From assembly GCA_944321705.1 (NCBI GenBank), contig CALUMG010000004.1, positions 62,001 to 126,000 on the forward strand: a DNA stretch of 64,000 nt, in the 5' to 3' direction. The position numbers were made by a program, and so were the translations under genes. Below are positions 27,283 through 35,291 of the stretch, piece after piece. Each line of letters begins with the position of its first letter. Within the stretch, counting starts at the first letter, position 1. The DNA comes from an uncultured Muribaculaceae bacterium (GTDB taxonomy: Bacteria > Bacteroidota > Bacteroidia > Bacteroidales > Muribaculaceae). Under the pieces are notes generated by a model. It did not search any database. It saw nothing but the letters and a program-made list of their open reading frames with translations, and was not told where the DNA came from.

Positions 27283-27400
27283 TGCGTATTGTTGTAGAGT
27301 TTTGTCGGGAACGCCTGTTGGCGATGACTACTGATATTATTAACGGTTGTTTGCCGATTTCAGTATAAATATCGGGTAAATATTTATCGAAGTTAACGAT

Positions 27401-27432
27401 TTTGCGATTCCACATGAATTATGTTAACTTTG
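27401..27432 (+). promoter_or_regulatory. Promoter of the nitroreductase-DUF2520-kdsC-maf operon
   Basis: TTTG (27401-27404), exactly 20 nt, then TAACTTTG (27425-27432); start codon 22 nt further on. Confidence 0.75.
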
Positions 27433-27454
27433 CGTAGTGATAAAATGATTATCT

Positions 27455-27994
27455 ATGAAGAATTTTCATGAATTGTTGGTCAATAGACGCAGCATAAGAA
27501 AATATACTGATGAAGCGATATCGCCCGAAGATGTGCAACTTATACTTGAGGCCGCACTCATGGCACCATCGTCCAAGAATTCCCGTCCATGGGAGTTTAT
27601 TACCGTTGAAGACAAGAAAAAGCTCGAATTGCTGAGTTATTGCAAGGAATTTGGAGCAGCTCCCATAGGCAAATGCAGCCTTGCCATAGTAGTGTGTGCC
27701 GACCCGGCTCAAAGCGAAGCATGGATAGAGGATGCCACCATTGCTGCTACTTATATGCAGCTTCAAGCTGAGGAGTTGGGCCTTGGCAGTTGTTGGATAC
27801 AGATACGCGGTCGTTTTTCGGGTGATGGTGAGCCTGCTGAGGATTATGTCAGGGCCTTGCTCGACATTCCTATTTCGTTACCTGTATTATGCATAGTGAC
27901 GCTTGGGCACAAAGATGAGGAGCGCAAGCCATTTAACCCTGAAAAATTATTGTGGGAGCGTGTCCACATAGGTAAATGGATTCCTCAAGAGTGA
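27455..27994 (+). CDS. Nitroreductase family flavoprotein
   Basis: 179 residues. The N-terminal NRRSIRKYTDEAISPEDVQ is the FMN-phosphate-binding start of the family. MAPSSKNSRPWEFITVED and the helix AATYMQLQAEELGLGSCW are also typical. It should reduce nitro, quinone or flavin substrates with NAD(P)H; the physiological substrate is unknown. Its stop overlaps the start of the DUF2520 gene by one base (TGATG), so the two are coupled. Confidence 0.88.
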   Translation: MKNFHELLVNRRSIRKYTDEAISPEDVQLILEAALMAPSSKNSRPWEFITVEDKKKLELLSYCKEFGAAPIGKCSLAIVVCADPAQSEAWIEDATIAATYMQLQAEELGLGSCWIQIRGRFSGDGEPAEDYVRALLDIPISLPVLCIVTLGHKDEERKPFNPEKLLWERVHIGKWIPQE

Positions 27995-28782
27995 TGAAAA
28001 AAGTCGTGATGATAGGTGCCGGCAACGTTGCCGTGAATCTTGCTCAAGCACTGGCAAAGCATGTCGATGTGCTTCAAGTATATAGCAGGAAGTTGTCAAA
28101 TGCAAATTTTCTTGCCGCAAAAGTAGACGCTGAAGCAACGGACGATCTCTCGCGCATATCTGAGGATGCCGATATATACATAATTTCGGTAAAGGACGAT
28201 GCCATAAGCAGCGTTATCGATGCCGTGCCCGACAACGGAGCATTATGGGTGCATACTTCAGGCAGCAAGCCGATGGAATTGTTTGCCGGGAAGAGAAGAA
28301 GATATGGTGTGCTTTATCCAATGCAGTCTTTTTCCAAGCAGATAACGGTTGATTTTCATGATGTTCCGTTTTTCATAGAAGCCGCTAAAGAGTCGGATGT
28401 GGAGTCGATTGAAAATTTGGCAAGTCAGTTGTCGACAAAAGTTTTTCGTGCCGACAGCGAATTGCGTCGCAGGTTGCATGTCGCGGCTGTTTTTTCTTGT
28501 AATTTTGCCAATCACATGTGGGTACTTGCTCATGATGTCCTCCAAGAAGCAGGTCTGCCATTTGATGTCATGTTACCATTGATACGAACGACTGTCGACA
28601 AGTTGGATAAATTGTCTCCGGCTGAATCACAAACAGGTCCTGCCATCAGGAAAGATTACAATGTGATGGATGCTCACATGAAAATGCTACATGATGAGGA
28701 TGTGAGGCGATTGTATTCTATTTTGTCGGAAAGTATAATCAGATATAGTGAAAAAACTATAAACGACGGTAAAATGTCATGA
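27994..28782 (+). CDS. Rossmann-fold DUF2520 oxidoreductase-like protein
   Basis: 262 residues from ATG at 27994. The N-terminal NAD(P)-binding domain starts [19 protein letters not shown] (GxGNVA). The C-terminal all-helical DUF2520 domain ([23 protein letters not shown] onward) resembles the dimerisation domain of the pyrroline-carboxylate reductase and 6-phosphogluconate dehydrogenase type. No assigned reaction is known to me. It is second in a four-gene operon, overlapping its neighbours by one and four bases. An upstream in-frame ATG at 27976 lies inside the nitroreductase gene and is disfavoured. Confidence 0.85.
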   Translation: MKKVVMIGAGNVAVNLAQALAKHVDVLQVYSRKLSNANFLAAKVDAEATDDLSRISEDADIYIISVKDDAISSVIDAVPDNGALWVHTSGSKPMELFAGKRRRYGVLYPMQSFSKQITVDFHDVPFFIEAAKESDVESIENLASQLSTKVFRADSELRRRLHVAAVFSCNFANHMWVLAHDVLQEAGLPFDVMLPLIRTTVDKLDKLSPAESQTGPAIRKDYNVMDAHMKMLHDEDVRRLYSILSESIIRYSEKTINDGKMS

Positions 28783-29303
28783 GTTCGATAAATTATGATT
28801 TAAAAAAAATACGCGGATTCGCTTGCGATGTAGACGGGGTATTGTCTCCCTCGGTGATACCGATGCATATTTCAGGCGAACCGTTGCGTATGGTAAACAT
28901 AAAGGATGGTTATGCCATACAGCTTGCCGTGAAAATGGGATATAAGTTTGCCATAATATCGGGTGGCCGTTCCGAAGGCGTCAGGGTAAGGTTTGCCGGA
29001 CTTGGAGTGGAGGATATATATCTCGGAGCCTCGGTTAAATTGCCTATATTGACAGAATGGATGGCTAAACATGGTCTTGCTCCCGATGAAGTCGCTTATC
29101 TTGGTGATGATATTCCCGACATTGAAGCCATGTGTCATGTAGGGCTTGCGGTAGCTCCGTCTGATGCCGCACCCGAAGTCAAAGATGTGGCTCGTTACAT
29201 TTCGCCCTGTGCCGGCGGATATGGGTGCGGACGAGATGTAGTGGAACAGGTGTTGAAAGCCCAAGGCAGATGGATGTCGGACAAAAAATCTTTTGGTTGG
29301 TAA
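28779..29303 (+). CDS. kdsC: KdsC-type HAD phosphatase (KDO 8-phosphate phosphatase)
   Basis: 174 residues, a capless HAD enzyme of family length. Motif I is [12 protein letters not shown] (nucleophile and acid Asp), motif II is IISGGRS, the lysine is in GASVKLP and motif IV is [12 protein letters not shown]. It releases phosphate from 3-deoxy-D-manno-octulosonate 8-phosphate in lipopolysaccharide core synthesis. The start overlaps the DUF2520 stop by four bases. The C-terminal tail ends in a [14 protein letters not shown] active-site lid typical of KdsC tetramers. Confidence 0.92.
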   Translation: MSSINYDLKKIRGFACDVDGVLSPSVIPMHISGEPLRMVNIKDGYAIQLAVKMGYKFAIISGGRSEGVRVRFAGLGVEDIYLGASVKLPILTEWMAKHGLAPDEVAYLGDDIPDIEAMCHVGLAVAPSDAAPEVKDVARYISPCAGGYGCGRDVVEQVLKAQGRWMSDKKSFGW

Positions 29304-29327
29304 GAAAATCATAAAAATTAATTTTAA

Positions 29328-29915
29328 ATGAAGCCACTTGAAAATCTTTCAAAATATGAGGTGCTGCTTGCATCCAATTCTCCGCGTCGCCGGGAATTAC
29401 TTTGGGATTTAGGAGTTAAATTCTCCACTTTTGTTATTCCGGGTATAGATGAATCCTATCCAGCAAACTTACCCGTAATGGAAGTGGCAGCTTACATATC
29501 AAGGGTCAAGGCTGATGCTTATGCTAAAACAATTTCAGCATCCCAATTGATAATAACAGCCGATACGGTTGTAGTATGCGACGGTGCAGTGCTGGGCAAG
29601 CCTGAAGACAAGGCCGATGCCGTTGCCATGCTAAAACGACTCTCGGGAAAAGTGCATTACGTTGTTACCGGAGTGACAATAACGACGGCAACTCGCAAAG
29701 AAACATTCAGTGCTGTGAGCGAAGTGGAATTTGCCGAACTCGAAGATGATGAAATAGAATATTATGTAGAAACATATTTGCCGCTTGACAAGGCTGGTGC
29801 TTATGGAATACAGGAATGGATAGGCTGCATGGGAGTGAGGCGAATAAGCGGCAGCTTTTATAATGTCATGGGATTGCCGTTGCAACGGTTATACACCGAA
29901 TTGAAAAAATTTTAG
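29328..29915 (+). CDS. maf: Maf family nucleoside-triphosphate pyrophosphatase
   Basis: 195 residues. LLASNSPRRRELLWDLG (residues 13-29) is the family signature, ITADTVV holds the catalytic Asp, and GKPEDKADAVAMLKRLSGK and KAGAYGIQEWIG complete the active site. It is a housecleaning enzyme for dTTP/UTP or modified nucleotides. It is last in the nitroreductase operon, 24 bp after kdsC. Its stop codon overlaps the stop of the convergent ATP-grasp-like gene. Confidence 0.93.
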   Translation: MKPLENLSKYEVLLASNSPRRRELLWDLGVKFSTFVIPGIDESYPANLPVMEVAAYISRVKADAYAKTISASQLIITADTVVVCDGAVLGKPEDKADAVAMLKRLSGKVHYVVTGVTITTATRKETFSAVSEVEFAELEDDEIEYYVETYLPLDKAGAYGIQEWIGCMGVRRISGSFYNVMGLPLQRLYTELKKF

Positions 29916-31108
29916 GCATTTTGTCGTTGAGCCAAAATGTAGGCGCAGTAGTTGGAATTGTTGTTTACCGGGGCAAGAGACAAAAAACCTGATATAAGTT
30001 TCCCGTTTTCAATAAGCGTCGGATTGGTTGCCATTAGTTCAGTAACCATTTTGTTGCATTCTACAGGTGATTTATGATAGGCGATTCGGAATGATCCGAC
30101 ACTGCTCGGGCTAAGAATCTTGTTTCCTATGGCCGACGCTACAATTCCCATGGTCATGCGCAAATTCAATTCCACGCACGGATTTATTTTAATGTTGCCG
30201 TTGTCGTTGTATAGCATCATGTCTACACCGAGCAATCCTTCATAGTGTGGAGCAATCAATTCGGTCAATGTTTCGGTCAAAGCATCCCTAACGATGTCAA
30301 TCAAAACTGAATTGCCAAGGTGTGAGATGATTCGTTTTTTCAGATATTCGTCGGGGGCTGCTATGCATCGGTCGAAAGAACAATGACTGTCGTTGAAGAA
30401 TATGGAATAACCTTTGAATGCCGCTTTCCCATTGTCGCATTCAAATTCCATTGCGAAATCGAGAATTTTATCAAGAGCTTGTTCGCACATTATTGAGCCT
30501 TGACGGTTTATTATGCCTTGCGCCCATGTCTCAAAACACCTGGCATCGGCATCAAGAACCCGGTATATTCCACGGCCACTTCCCGACCAAGGTGCTTTTA
30601 TGAAGCATTGGGAGTGGGTGTGTTCAAAAATTTTTATTTCTTCTACACTGCCCACTTCGATGGGTTCCGGACTGAGTCTTATACCTGTTTTTTTCGCTAA
30701 TGAGTGATGTATGGCTATGGTGGTGCGTCGGTGTGAGAGTTCTCTCAATTTTTGGATGTATGAAGCTGGTGGAAGGTCGTTTTCGGGAACACATTCATTA
30801 ATTAACCTGCGTCGCAAGTCAAGGTTCCATCCCCAGGGCTTGTATTTATGGCTTTCACATTGCAACTTATTTGGAAATATCGTTGAGGCCGACAGACCGA
30901 ATGTGGCATTGGTTTGCTCAAGCCAATGTGCATCAATGTGATTGTTGATGAGTATTGCTGCATTATCATTACAATACCAGATGGGAAGCAATTGCAGGTC
31001 GCGATGCAACATTCGTGCTCTTGGCGGAGCTGTGTAGCCTTCCAGCCCATATGCCAAAGCGAGGTCGTTTTCTGGATTGAATATGTATATGTCTTTGCCT
31101 TTTGCCAT
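29912..31108 (-). CDS. Uncharacterised ATP-grasp-like protein
   Basis: 398 residues from ATG at 31108. The start is IYIFNPENDLALA, a conserved opening that I recall only from unannotated Bacteroidales proteins. The middle has CFIKAPWSGSGRGIYRV, like the ATP-grasp lysine and glycine loop. The C-terminal part has GLLGVDMMLYNDNGNIKINPCVELNLRMTMG, like the D...ExN metal site of ATP-grasp ligases. I infer an ATP-dependent carboxylate-amine ligase; the substrate is unknown. The longer possible start at 31162 would lie upstream of the promoter box and is rejected. The gene lies convergent to maf. Confidence 0.7.
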   Translation of the reverse strand: MAKGKDIYIFNPENDLALAYGLEGYTAPPRARMLHRDLQLLPIWYCNDNAAILINNHIDAHWLEQTNATFGLSASTIFPNKLQCESHKYKPWGWNLDLRRRLINECVPENDLPPASYIQKLRELSHRRTTIAIHHSLAKKTGIRLSPEPIEVGSVEEIKIFEHTHSQCFIKAPWSGSGRGIYRVLDADARCFETWAQGIINRQGSIMCEQALDKILDFAMEFECDNGKAAFKGYSIFFNDSHCSFDRCIAAPDEYLKKRIISHLGNSVLIDIVRDALTETLTELIAPHYEGLLGVDMMLYNDNGNIKINPCVELNLRMTMGIVASAIGNKILSPSSVGSFRIAYHKSPVECNKMVTELMATNPTLIENGKLISGFLSLAPVNNNSNYCAYILAQRQNA

Positions 31109-31117
31109 TTCAAGGTG

Positions 31118-31190
31118 CAAAGATAGTACAAGTCGAGCGCAATGGGAAAAATGGGCTTGCACATTTTAAATCATTGTCGAGACATCGCGT
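31118..31190 (-). repeat. Dispersed promoter-palindrome repeat, copy 4
   Basis: On the minus strand: GATGTCTCGACAATG, a weak palindrome around GTGCAAGC, CCCATTGCGCTCGACTTG and the box TATCTTTG (31125-31118). The box ends only 9 nt before the ATG of the ATP-grasp-like gene, so its mRNA would be leaderless or nearly so. Confidence 0.65.
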
Positions 31191-31237
31191 GTCTTATGCA
31201 AGGATCGTGCAAGTTGAGCTTTGAAGTAAAATGTCGG

Positions 31238-31579
31238 TTATAATTTTATGGAGTCAATGGCTTTTTTTATTTTTAGAATTTCTTCCTTTATGCTCCTCAG
31301 CCGGTCTATAACTTCCACGCGCTTTGAAACGTTTTCACGATTGCGCTTTAATTCAGCTTGGGCGGCATCGAGTTTCATGCCTTTTTCTTTTACGAGATAA
31401 TATACGAGCCTTATTGTTTCTATGTCGGCCGGAGTGTAGAATCGAGTGTTTTTGTCGTTGCGCTTGGGCTTGATTATGCTGAATTCCGATTCCCAAAACC
31501 GCAGAGTGGACAATGGAATCTTCAATATCTCGGATACCTCCCTTATCTTGTAATATTTTTTGTCCAAATTATTGTTCAT
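31238..31579 (-). CDS. MerR family transcriptional regulator
   Basis: About 113 residues from ATG at 31579. The helix-turn-helix is KYYKIREVSEILKIPLSTLRFWESEF, followed by the wing RNDKNTRFYTPADIETI and a C-terminal coiled coil (RLRSIKEEILKIKKAIDSI) for dimer formation. No metal-binding cysteines or ligand domain are present, as in the short MerR type common in Bacteroidales. A longer start at 31630 would sit just after the -7 box (CAAATGTA, 31639-31646), so I prefer the shorter form with a leader of about 50 nt. It is divergent from alaS. Confidence 0.85.
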   Translation of the reverse strand: MNNNLDKKYYKIREVSEILKIPLSTLRFWESEFSIIKPKRNDKNTRFYTPADIETIRLVYYLVKEKGMKLDAAQAELKRNRENVSKRVEVIDRLRSIKEEILKIKKAIDSIKL

Positions 31580-31708
31580 GATGCACGGGAATTCGCTGTT
31601 TATGCCGCATGTGTCATTATTGATGGGCATGATTTATGCAAATGTACGAAAAATTGCCGGTTTGGACTCTTTGAAAGACTGATGTTTTATTTTATATGGA
31701 TTTTTGTT

Positions 31709-31716
31709 AATTTTGC
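31709..31716 (+). promoter_or_regulatory. alaS: Probable -7 box of alaS
   Basis: TAATTTTG, about 150 nt before alaS; the -33 element (GTTT) is weak. No T-box or other leader structure was recognised. Confidence 0.4.
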
Positions 31717-31868
31717 AAGTTGTTTTTGTGATGCATTACATGTGTTGTTCTGCATGGTGAGCCAATACAAGTGATGTGTGTCGCAAAAGTTTCTCTTTGG
31801 GGCATTTCAGATGTACAAAAGAGAGAATTCATCATAGACAAGTAACAAACATATATACACAAGAAATT

Positions 31869-34496
31869 ATGCTTACAGCAAAAGAAGTGAGGGAATCATT
31901 CAAAGATTTTTTCCGCAGCAAAGGTCATACTATAGTGCCGTCGGCTCCGATGGTGATAAAGGATGACCCGACATTGATGTTTACCAATGCCGGAATGAAC
32001 CAATTTAAGGATATTATATTGGGAAATGTCGTACCAAAGTTCAAGCGAGCGGCCGATTCGCAAAAATGCCTGCGTGTGAGTGGTAAGCACAACGACCTTG
32101 AAGAAGTGGGTCTTGACACTTATCACCATACAATGTTTGAAATGCTTGGCAACTGGTCGTTTGGCGATTATTTCAAGAAAGAAGCTATTGACTGGGCATG
32201 GGAATATCTTGTAGATGTATTGAAGCTTGATCCGTCGAGATTGTATGCCACGGTGTTTGAAGGTTATGAACCCGAAGGACTCGAACGAGACAATGAAGCT
32301 GCATCCTACTGGGCACAACACTTGCCTGCGAACCATATAATTAACGGTAACCGTCATGATAATTTCTGGGAAATGGGAGATACGGGACCGTGTGGGCCAT
32401 GTTCGGAAATACACATAGATTTGCGAGATGAAAATGAACGCAAGGTTGTTCCCGGAGAGGAGCTTGTAAACAAAAGCAATCCTTTGGTAATAGAGATATG
32501 GAATCTTGTGTTCATGCAGTATAATCGCAAAGCCGACGGCTCGCTTGAGCCACTTCCTGCGAAAGTAATCGACACGGGGATGGGATTTGAACGTCTTTGC
32601 ATGGCTCTTCAAGGCAAGCATTCAAATTACGATACCGATGTGTTCCAGCCACTTATAAAGAAAGTGGGAGAAATTGCAGGTGCCGAATATGGCAAGGATG
32701 AAAAAGTGGATGTGGCAATGCGTGTTATTGCCGACCATATAAGGACTATTGCATTTTCCATTGCCGACTCTCAATTGCCATCAAATGCGAAGGCCGGTTA
32801 TGTGATTCGCCGTATCTTGCGCCGTGCCGTGCGATATGGATACACATTCCTTAATTTGAAACAAGCATTCATGTATCAGCTTGTCGACACTTTGATAGAA
32901 TCAATGGGTGAGGCCTATCCCGAACTTGTTTCACAAAGCGAATTGATCAAGCATGTAATCAAAGAAGAGGAAGAAGCTTTCTTACGCACTCTCGACACAG
33001 GCATGAAATTGATAGAGAAAGTGATAGCCGATGCAAAAAACAATGGACAGAGTGAAATAAGTGGCAAGGATGCATTTGTGATGTATGATACTTATGGTTT
33101 CCCTCTTGACCTTACTGAACTTATCTTGAAAGAAAACGGATTGACTGTTAATATTGATGAGTTCAACGTTGAAATGAACAAGCAGAAACAACGTGCTCGC
33201 AATGCTGCCGCCGTAGAAGCTACCGATTGGGTCGTTTTGCGTGAAGGTGAAACGGAATTTGTGGGATATGATGTCGATGAGATTGAAACTGAGATATTGC
33301 GTTATCGCAAGGTAAAACAAAAGAATTATGAGTTTTACCAAATCGTGCTAGCCCGCACGCCATTCTATGCTGAAATGGGTGGCCAGGTCGGAGACGTGGG
33401 AAATCTTATTTGTGGTGATGATGTAGTTGAAGTAATCGACACGAAGCGTGAAAACAATTTGCCGATACATATAACAAAAAAATTACCTGCCGATGTGACT
33501 GCAACGTTCACTGCTCGCATAGACAAGGATAACCGTATGGCCGTGAGCTGCAACCACACGGCAACTCACTTGTTGCATCAAGCTTTGCGCACAATTCTTG
33601 GTACCCATGTGGAGCAAAAAGGTTCTTATGTGAATGCAGACATATTGCGTTTTGACTTTTCGCATTTCCAGAAGTTAACCGAAGAAGAAATACGCAAAGT
33701 CGAAATGCTTGCCAACAAGATGGTAAGGGCTGCGATAGAGCGTTGCGAGTATCGAAATGTACCTATCAACGAGGCAAAGTCGATGGGCGCGATGGCATTA
33801 TTTGGTGAGAAATATGGTGATTCAGTGCGCGTTATTAAATACGGCGATTCAGTTGAATTATGCGGTGGTACACATGTAAAGAATACAGGTAACATAGGCA
33901 TGATAAAAATTGTTTCGGAAAGCAGTATCGCAGCCGGTGTTCGTCGTATCGAAGCCATAACAGGAGAAAGAGTTGAACGAACAATATACGAAGTGGCCGA
34001 TACGATGAAGCATATTAGCTCATTGTTGAACAATGCTCCAAATGTGGTGTCGGCTTTGCAAAAGTCTTTGGCTGAAAATGCAGGATTACGCAAACAGGCC
34101 GATGAATTCTTGCATGAGCGTATTTCAAATATGAAAAAAGCTTTGCTTGAATCAGCAACAGTTGTCCATGGTGTTACTGTTGTTACTTGTTATGGACCGA
34201 GGATTGCCGAGGTGGTTAAAGGTACAGCCTTTGCTTTGAAAGCCGAACATCCAAATGACTTGATGTTTGTCGCGGCAACTCAAGAAATGGGCAAGCCCAT
34301 GCTTACGGTCATGTTGAGTGATAACCTTGTGAAAGATGGCTTGAACGCATCTGCTGTTGTGCGTGAAGCTGCCAAGTTGATAAAGGGCGGCGGTGGCGGT
34401 CAACCACATTTTGCTCAAGCCGGAGGAAAGAACGTGGACGGATTGCCCGCAGCACTTGACAAGATGCTCGATTTGTTGAATGTCAAACAACAGTGA
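31869..34496 (+). CDS. alaS: Alanyl-tRNA synthetase
   Basis: 875 residues from ATG at 31869 ([20 protein letters not shown]), the standard start. An in-frame ATG at 31776 adds an unrelated tail. The class II catalytic core includes [16 protein letters not shown]. The editing domain carries the zinc sites [13 protein letters not shown] (HxxxH) and [10 protein letters not shown]. The C-terminal glycine-rich [14 protein letters not shown] and DHHA1-like part follow. It charges tRNA-Ala and clears Ser and Gly mischarging. A small membrane protein gene follows 79 bp downstream. Confidence 0.97.
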   Translation: MLTAKEVRESFKDFFRSKGHTIVPSAPMVIKDDPTLMFTNAGMNQFKDIILGNVVPKFKRAADSQKCLRVSGKHNDLEEVGLDTYHHTMFEMLGNWSFGDYFKKEAIDWAWEYLVDVLKLDPSRLYATVFEGYEPEGLERDNEAASYWAQHLPANHIINGNRHDNFWEMGDTGPCGPCSEIHIDLRDENERKVVPGEELVNKSNPLVIEIWNLVFMQYNRKADGSLEPLPAKVIDTGMGFERLCMALQGKHSNYDTDVFQPLIKKVGEIAGAEYGKDEKVDVAMRVIADHIRTIAFSIADSQLPSNAKAGYVIRRILRRAVRYGYTFLNLKQAFMYQLVDTLIESMGEAYPELVSQSELIKHVIKEEEEAFLRTLDTGMKLIEKVIADAKNNGQSEISGKDAFVMYDTYGFPLDLTELILKENGLTVNIDEFNVEMNKQKQRARNAAAVEATDWVVLREGETEFVGYDVDEIETEILRYRKVKQKNYEFYQIVLARTPFYAEMGGQVGDVGNLICGDDVVEVIDTKRENNLPIHITKKLPADVTATFTARIDKDNRMAVSCNHTATHLLHQALRTILGTHVEQKGSYVNADILRFDFSHFQKLTEEEIRKVEMLANKMVRAAIERCEYRNVPINEAKSMGAMALFGEKYGDSVRVIKYGDSVELCGGTHVKNTGNIGMIKIVSESSIAAGVRRIEAITGERVERTIYEVADTMKHISSLLNNAPNVVSALQKSLAENAGLRKQADEFLHERISNMKKALLESATVVHGVTVVTCYGPRIAEVVKGTAFALKAEHPNDLMFVAATQEMGKPMLTVMLSDNLVKDGLNASAVVREAAKLIKGGGGGQPHFAQAGGKNVDGLPAALDKMLDLLNVKQQ

Positions 34497-34575
34497 GAAA
34501 TTTTGTTGAGTGACGTTTGCAGTTTAATGTGAATTGATTACTTTTGTCATAGTAAAGAATTAAACATCTATATAT

Positions 34576-34788
34576 ATGATTACTGAAGAGGATGATGCTT
34601 TGATCGAGAGCATGAAAAAAGAAGCAGCTGAACTTGAAAGCAAATGCGCTACCAAGAAACCTGAGAAGTTGCCACGTCATGAATTGGCTCTATACTTGAT
34701 GGACAATCATTTCAAGGGCGGCCAGGTGCTTGTCGGACTGTCATTGGTAATCGCGTTTGTGGTAGTTGAATTATTAGCTACGTTATAA
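34576..34788 (+). CDS. Small tail-anchored membrane protein of unknown function
   Basis: 70 residues. A charged N-terminal helix (EEDDALIESMKKEAAELESK), a basic linker and one C-terminal hydrophobic segment (GQVLVGLSLVIAFVVVELLA) end three residues later, a tail-anchor layout. No family is recognised. It follows alaS by 79 bp and ends before a good terminator, so it may be co-transcribed with alaS. The coding assignment rests on its regular composition and placement. Confidence 0.65.
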   Translation: MITEEDDALIESMKKEAAELESKCATKKPEKLPRHELALYLMDNHFKGGQVLVGLSLVIAFVVVELLATL

Positions 34789-34799
34789 ATAAAACGTTC

Positions 34800-35064
34800 A
34801 TAAAAATAATGTCCTGCTACAATCGCGTAGCGGGACATTTTGTTTTTTCATGTTTCAATTAAGGACAATGTTATGAGCCTTGTGTAAATGGTTAATGAAA
34901 CTTTGTTAAAAATGTTGATTTAGCCTTGATGTGTATAATTATGGCATACACATGCCACTCTTGCATTGTCGGTGCAATGCGTTAAGTTCCTTAATAAATC
35001 ATCGAATACAATAGTAAACACTATTAATGTGACCCTTGCCTCCGCTTAGTGTCATTACGACATT
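34800..35064 (-). ncRNA. Candidate structured non-coding RNA (identity unknown)
   Basis: This gap between alaS's follower and the malic enzyme holds no ORF but shows five perfect short hairpins on the minus-strand transcript. They are at 35050-35062 (TGTC/GACA), 35010-35025 (AATAGT/ACTATT), 34982-34994 (TTAAG/CTTAA), 34963-34980 (GCATTG/CAATGC) and 34943-34956 (GGCAT/ATGCC, or an 8-bp alternative at 34929-34953). It starts right after a consensus promoter and can end at the bidirectional terminator. It resembles a 6S-like or other regulatory RNA in size and layout, but I cannot match it to a named family. Confidence 0.4.
34808..34848 (+). terminator. Terminator after the alaS unit, usable on both strands
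   Basis: Stem ATGTCC.GCTA / TAGC.GGACAT with a short loop. A T-run follows on the plus strand. On the minus strand the stem is followed by ATTTTTATG, so it may also end the RNA described next. Confidence 0.8.
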
Positions 35065-35070
35065 GTTTTG

Positions 35071-35102
35071 CAAATATACAAGATGCAAATGTAATTTGCA
35101 AA
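35071..35102 (-). promoter_or_regulatory. Promoter of the candidate RNA
   Basis: On the minus strand: TTTG (35102-35099), exactly 20 nt, TATATTTG (35078-35071). There is no coding region downstream of it on this strand for more than 1 kb, which is why an RNA gene is proposed. Confidence 0.7.
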
Positions 35103-35214
35103 CAATTAAGTGTGATTTTTACACTTTGTGTGGTGTGTGATTTTAATATCTTGAGAATCAATATGCTTGCTCATTTGGTAAAGGGTCAATTATTTTTTAT
35201 AAAGTAGAAAAAAT

Positions 35215-35262
35215 AAAAAGGACATGCGAAAATTATTTTAATGTTTTCGCATGTCCTTTTTT
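35215..35262 (-). terminator. Malic enzyme terminator
   Basis: A perfect 18-bp stem (AAAAAGGACATGCGAAAA and its complement) with an 11-nt loop, 30 bp past the malic enzyme stop. It separates that gene from the RNA promoter. Confidence 0.9.
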
Positions 35263-35291
35263 GTATTTGGAAATTGCGGAGTCGTCAGCAA

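Noticed and set aside
27283..27400. Cobalamin or other riboswitch ahead of the TonB receptor
   Set aside because: No conserved riboswitch core was found in the gap.
34800..35064. Naming the candidate RNA as 6S, RNase P, tmRNA or signal recognition particle RNA
   Set aside because: Diagnostic conserved sequence blocks of RNase P, tmRNA and SRP RNA were not seen, and the 6S fold could not be shown by eye.
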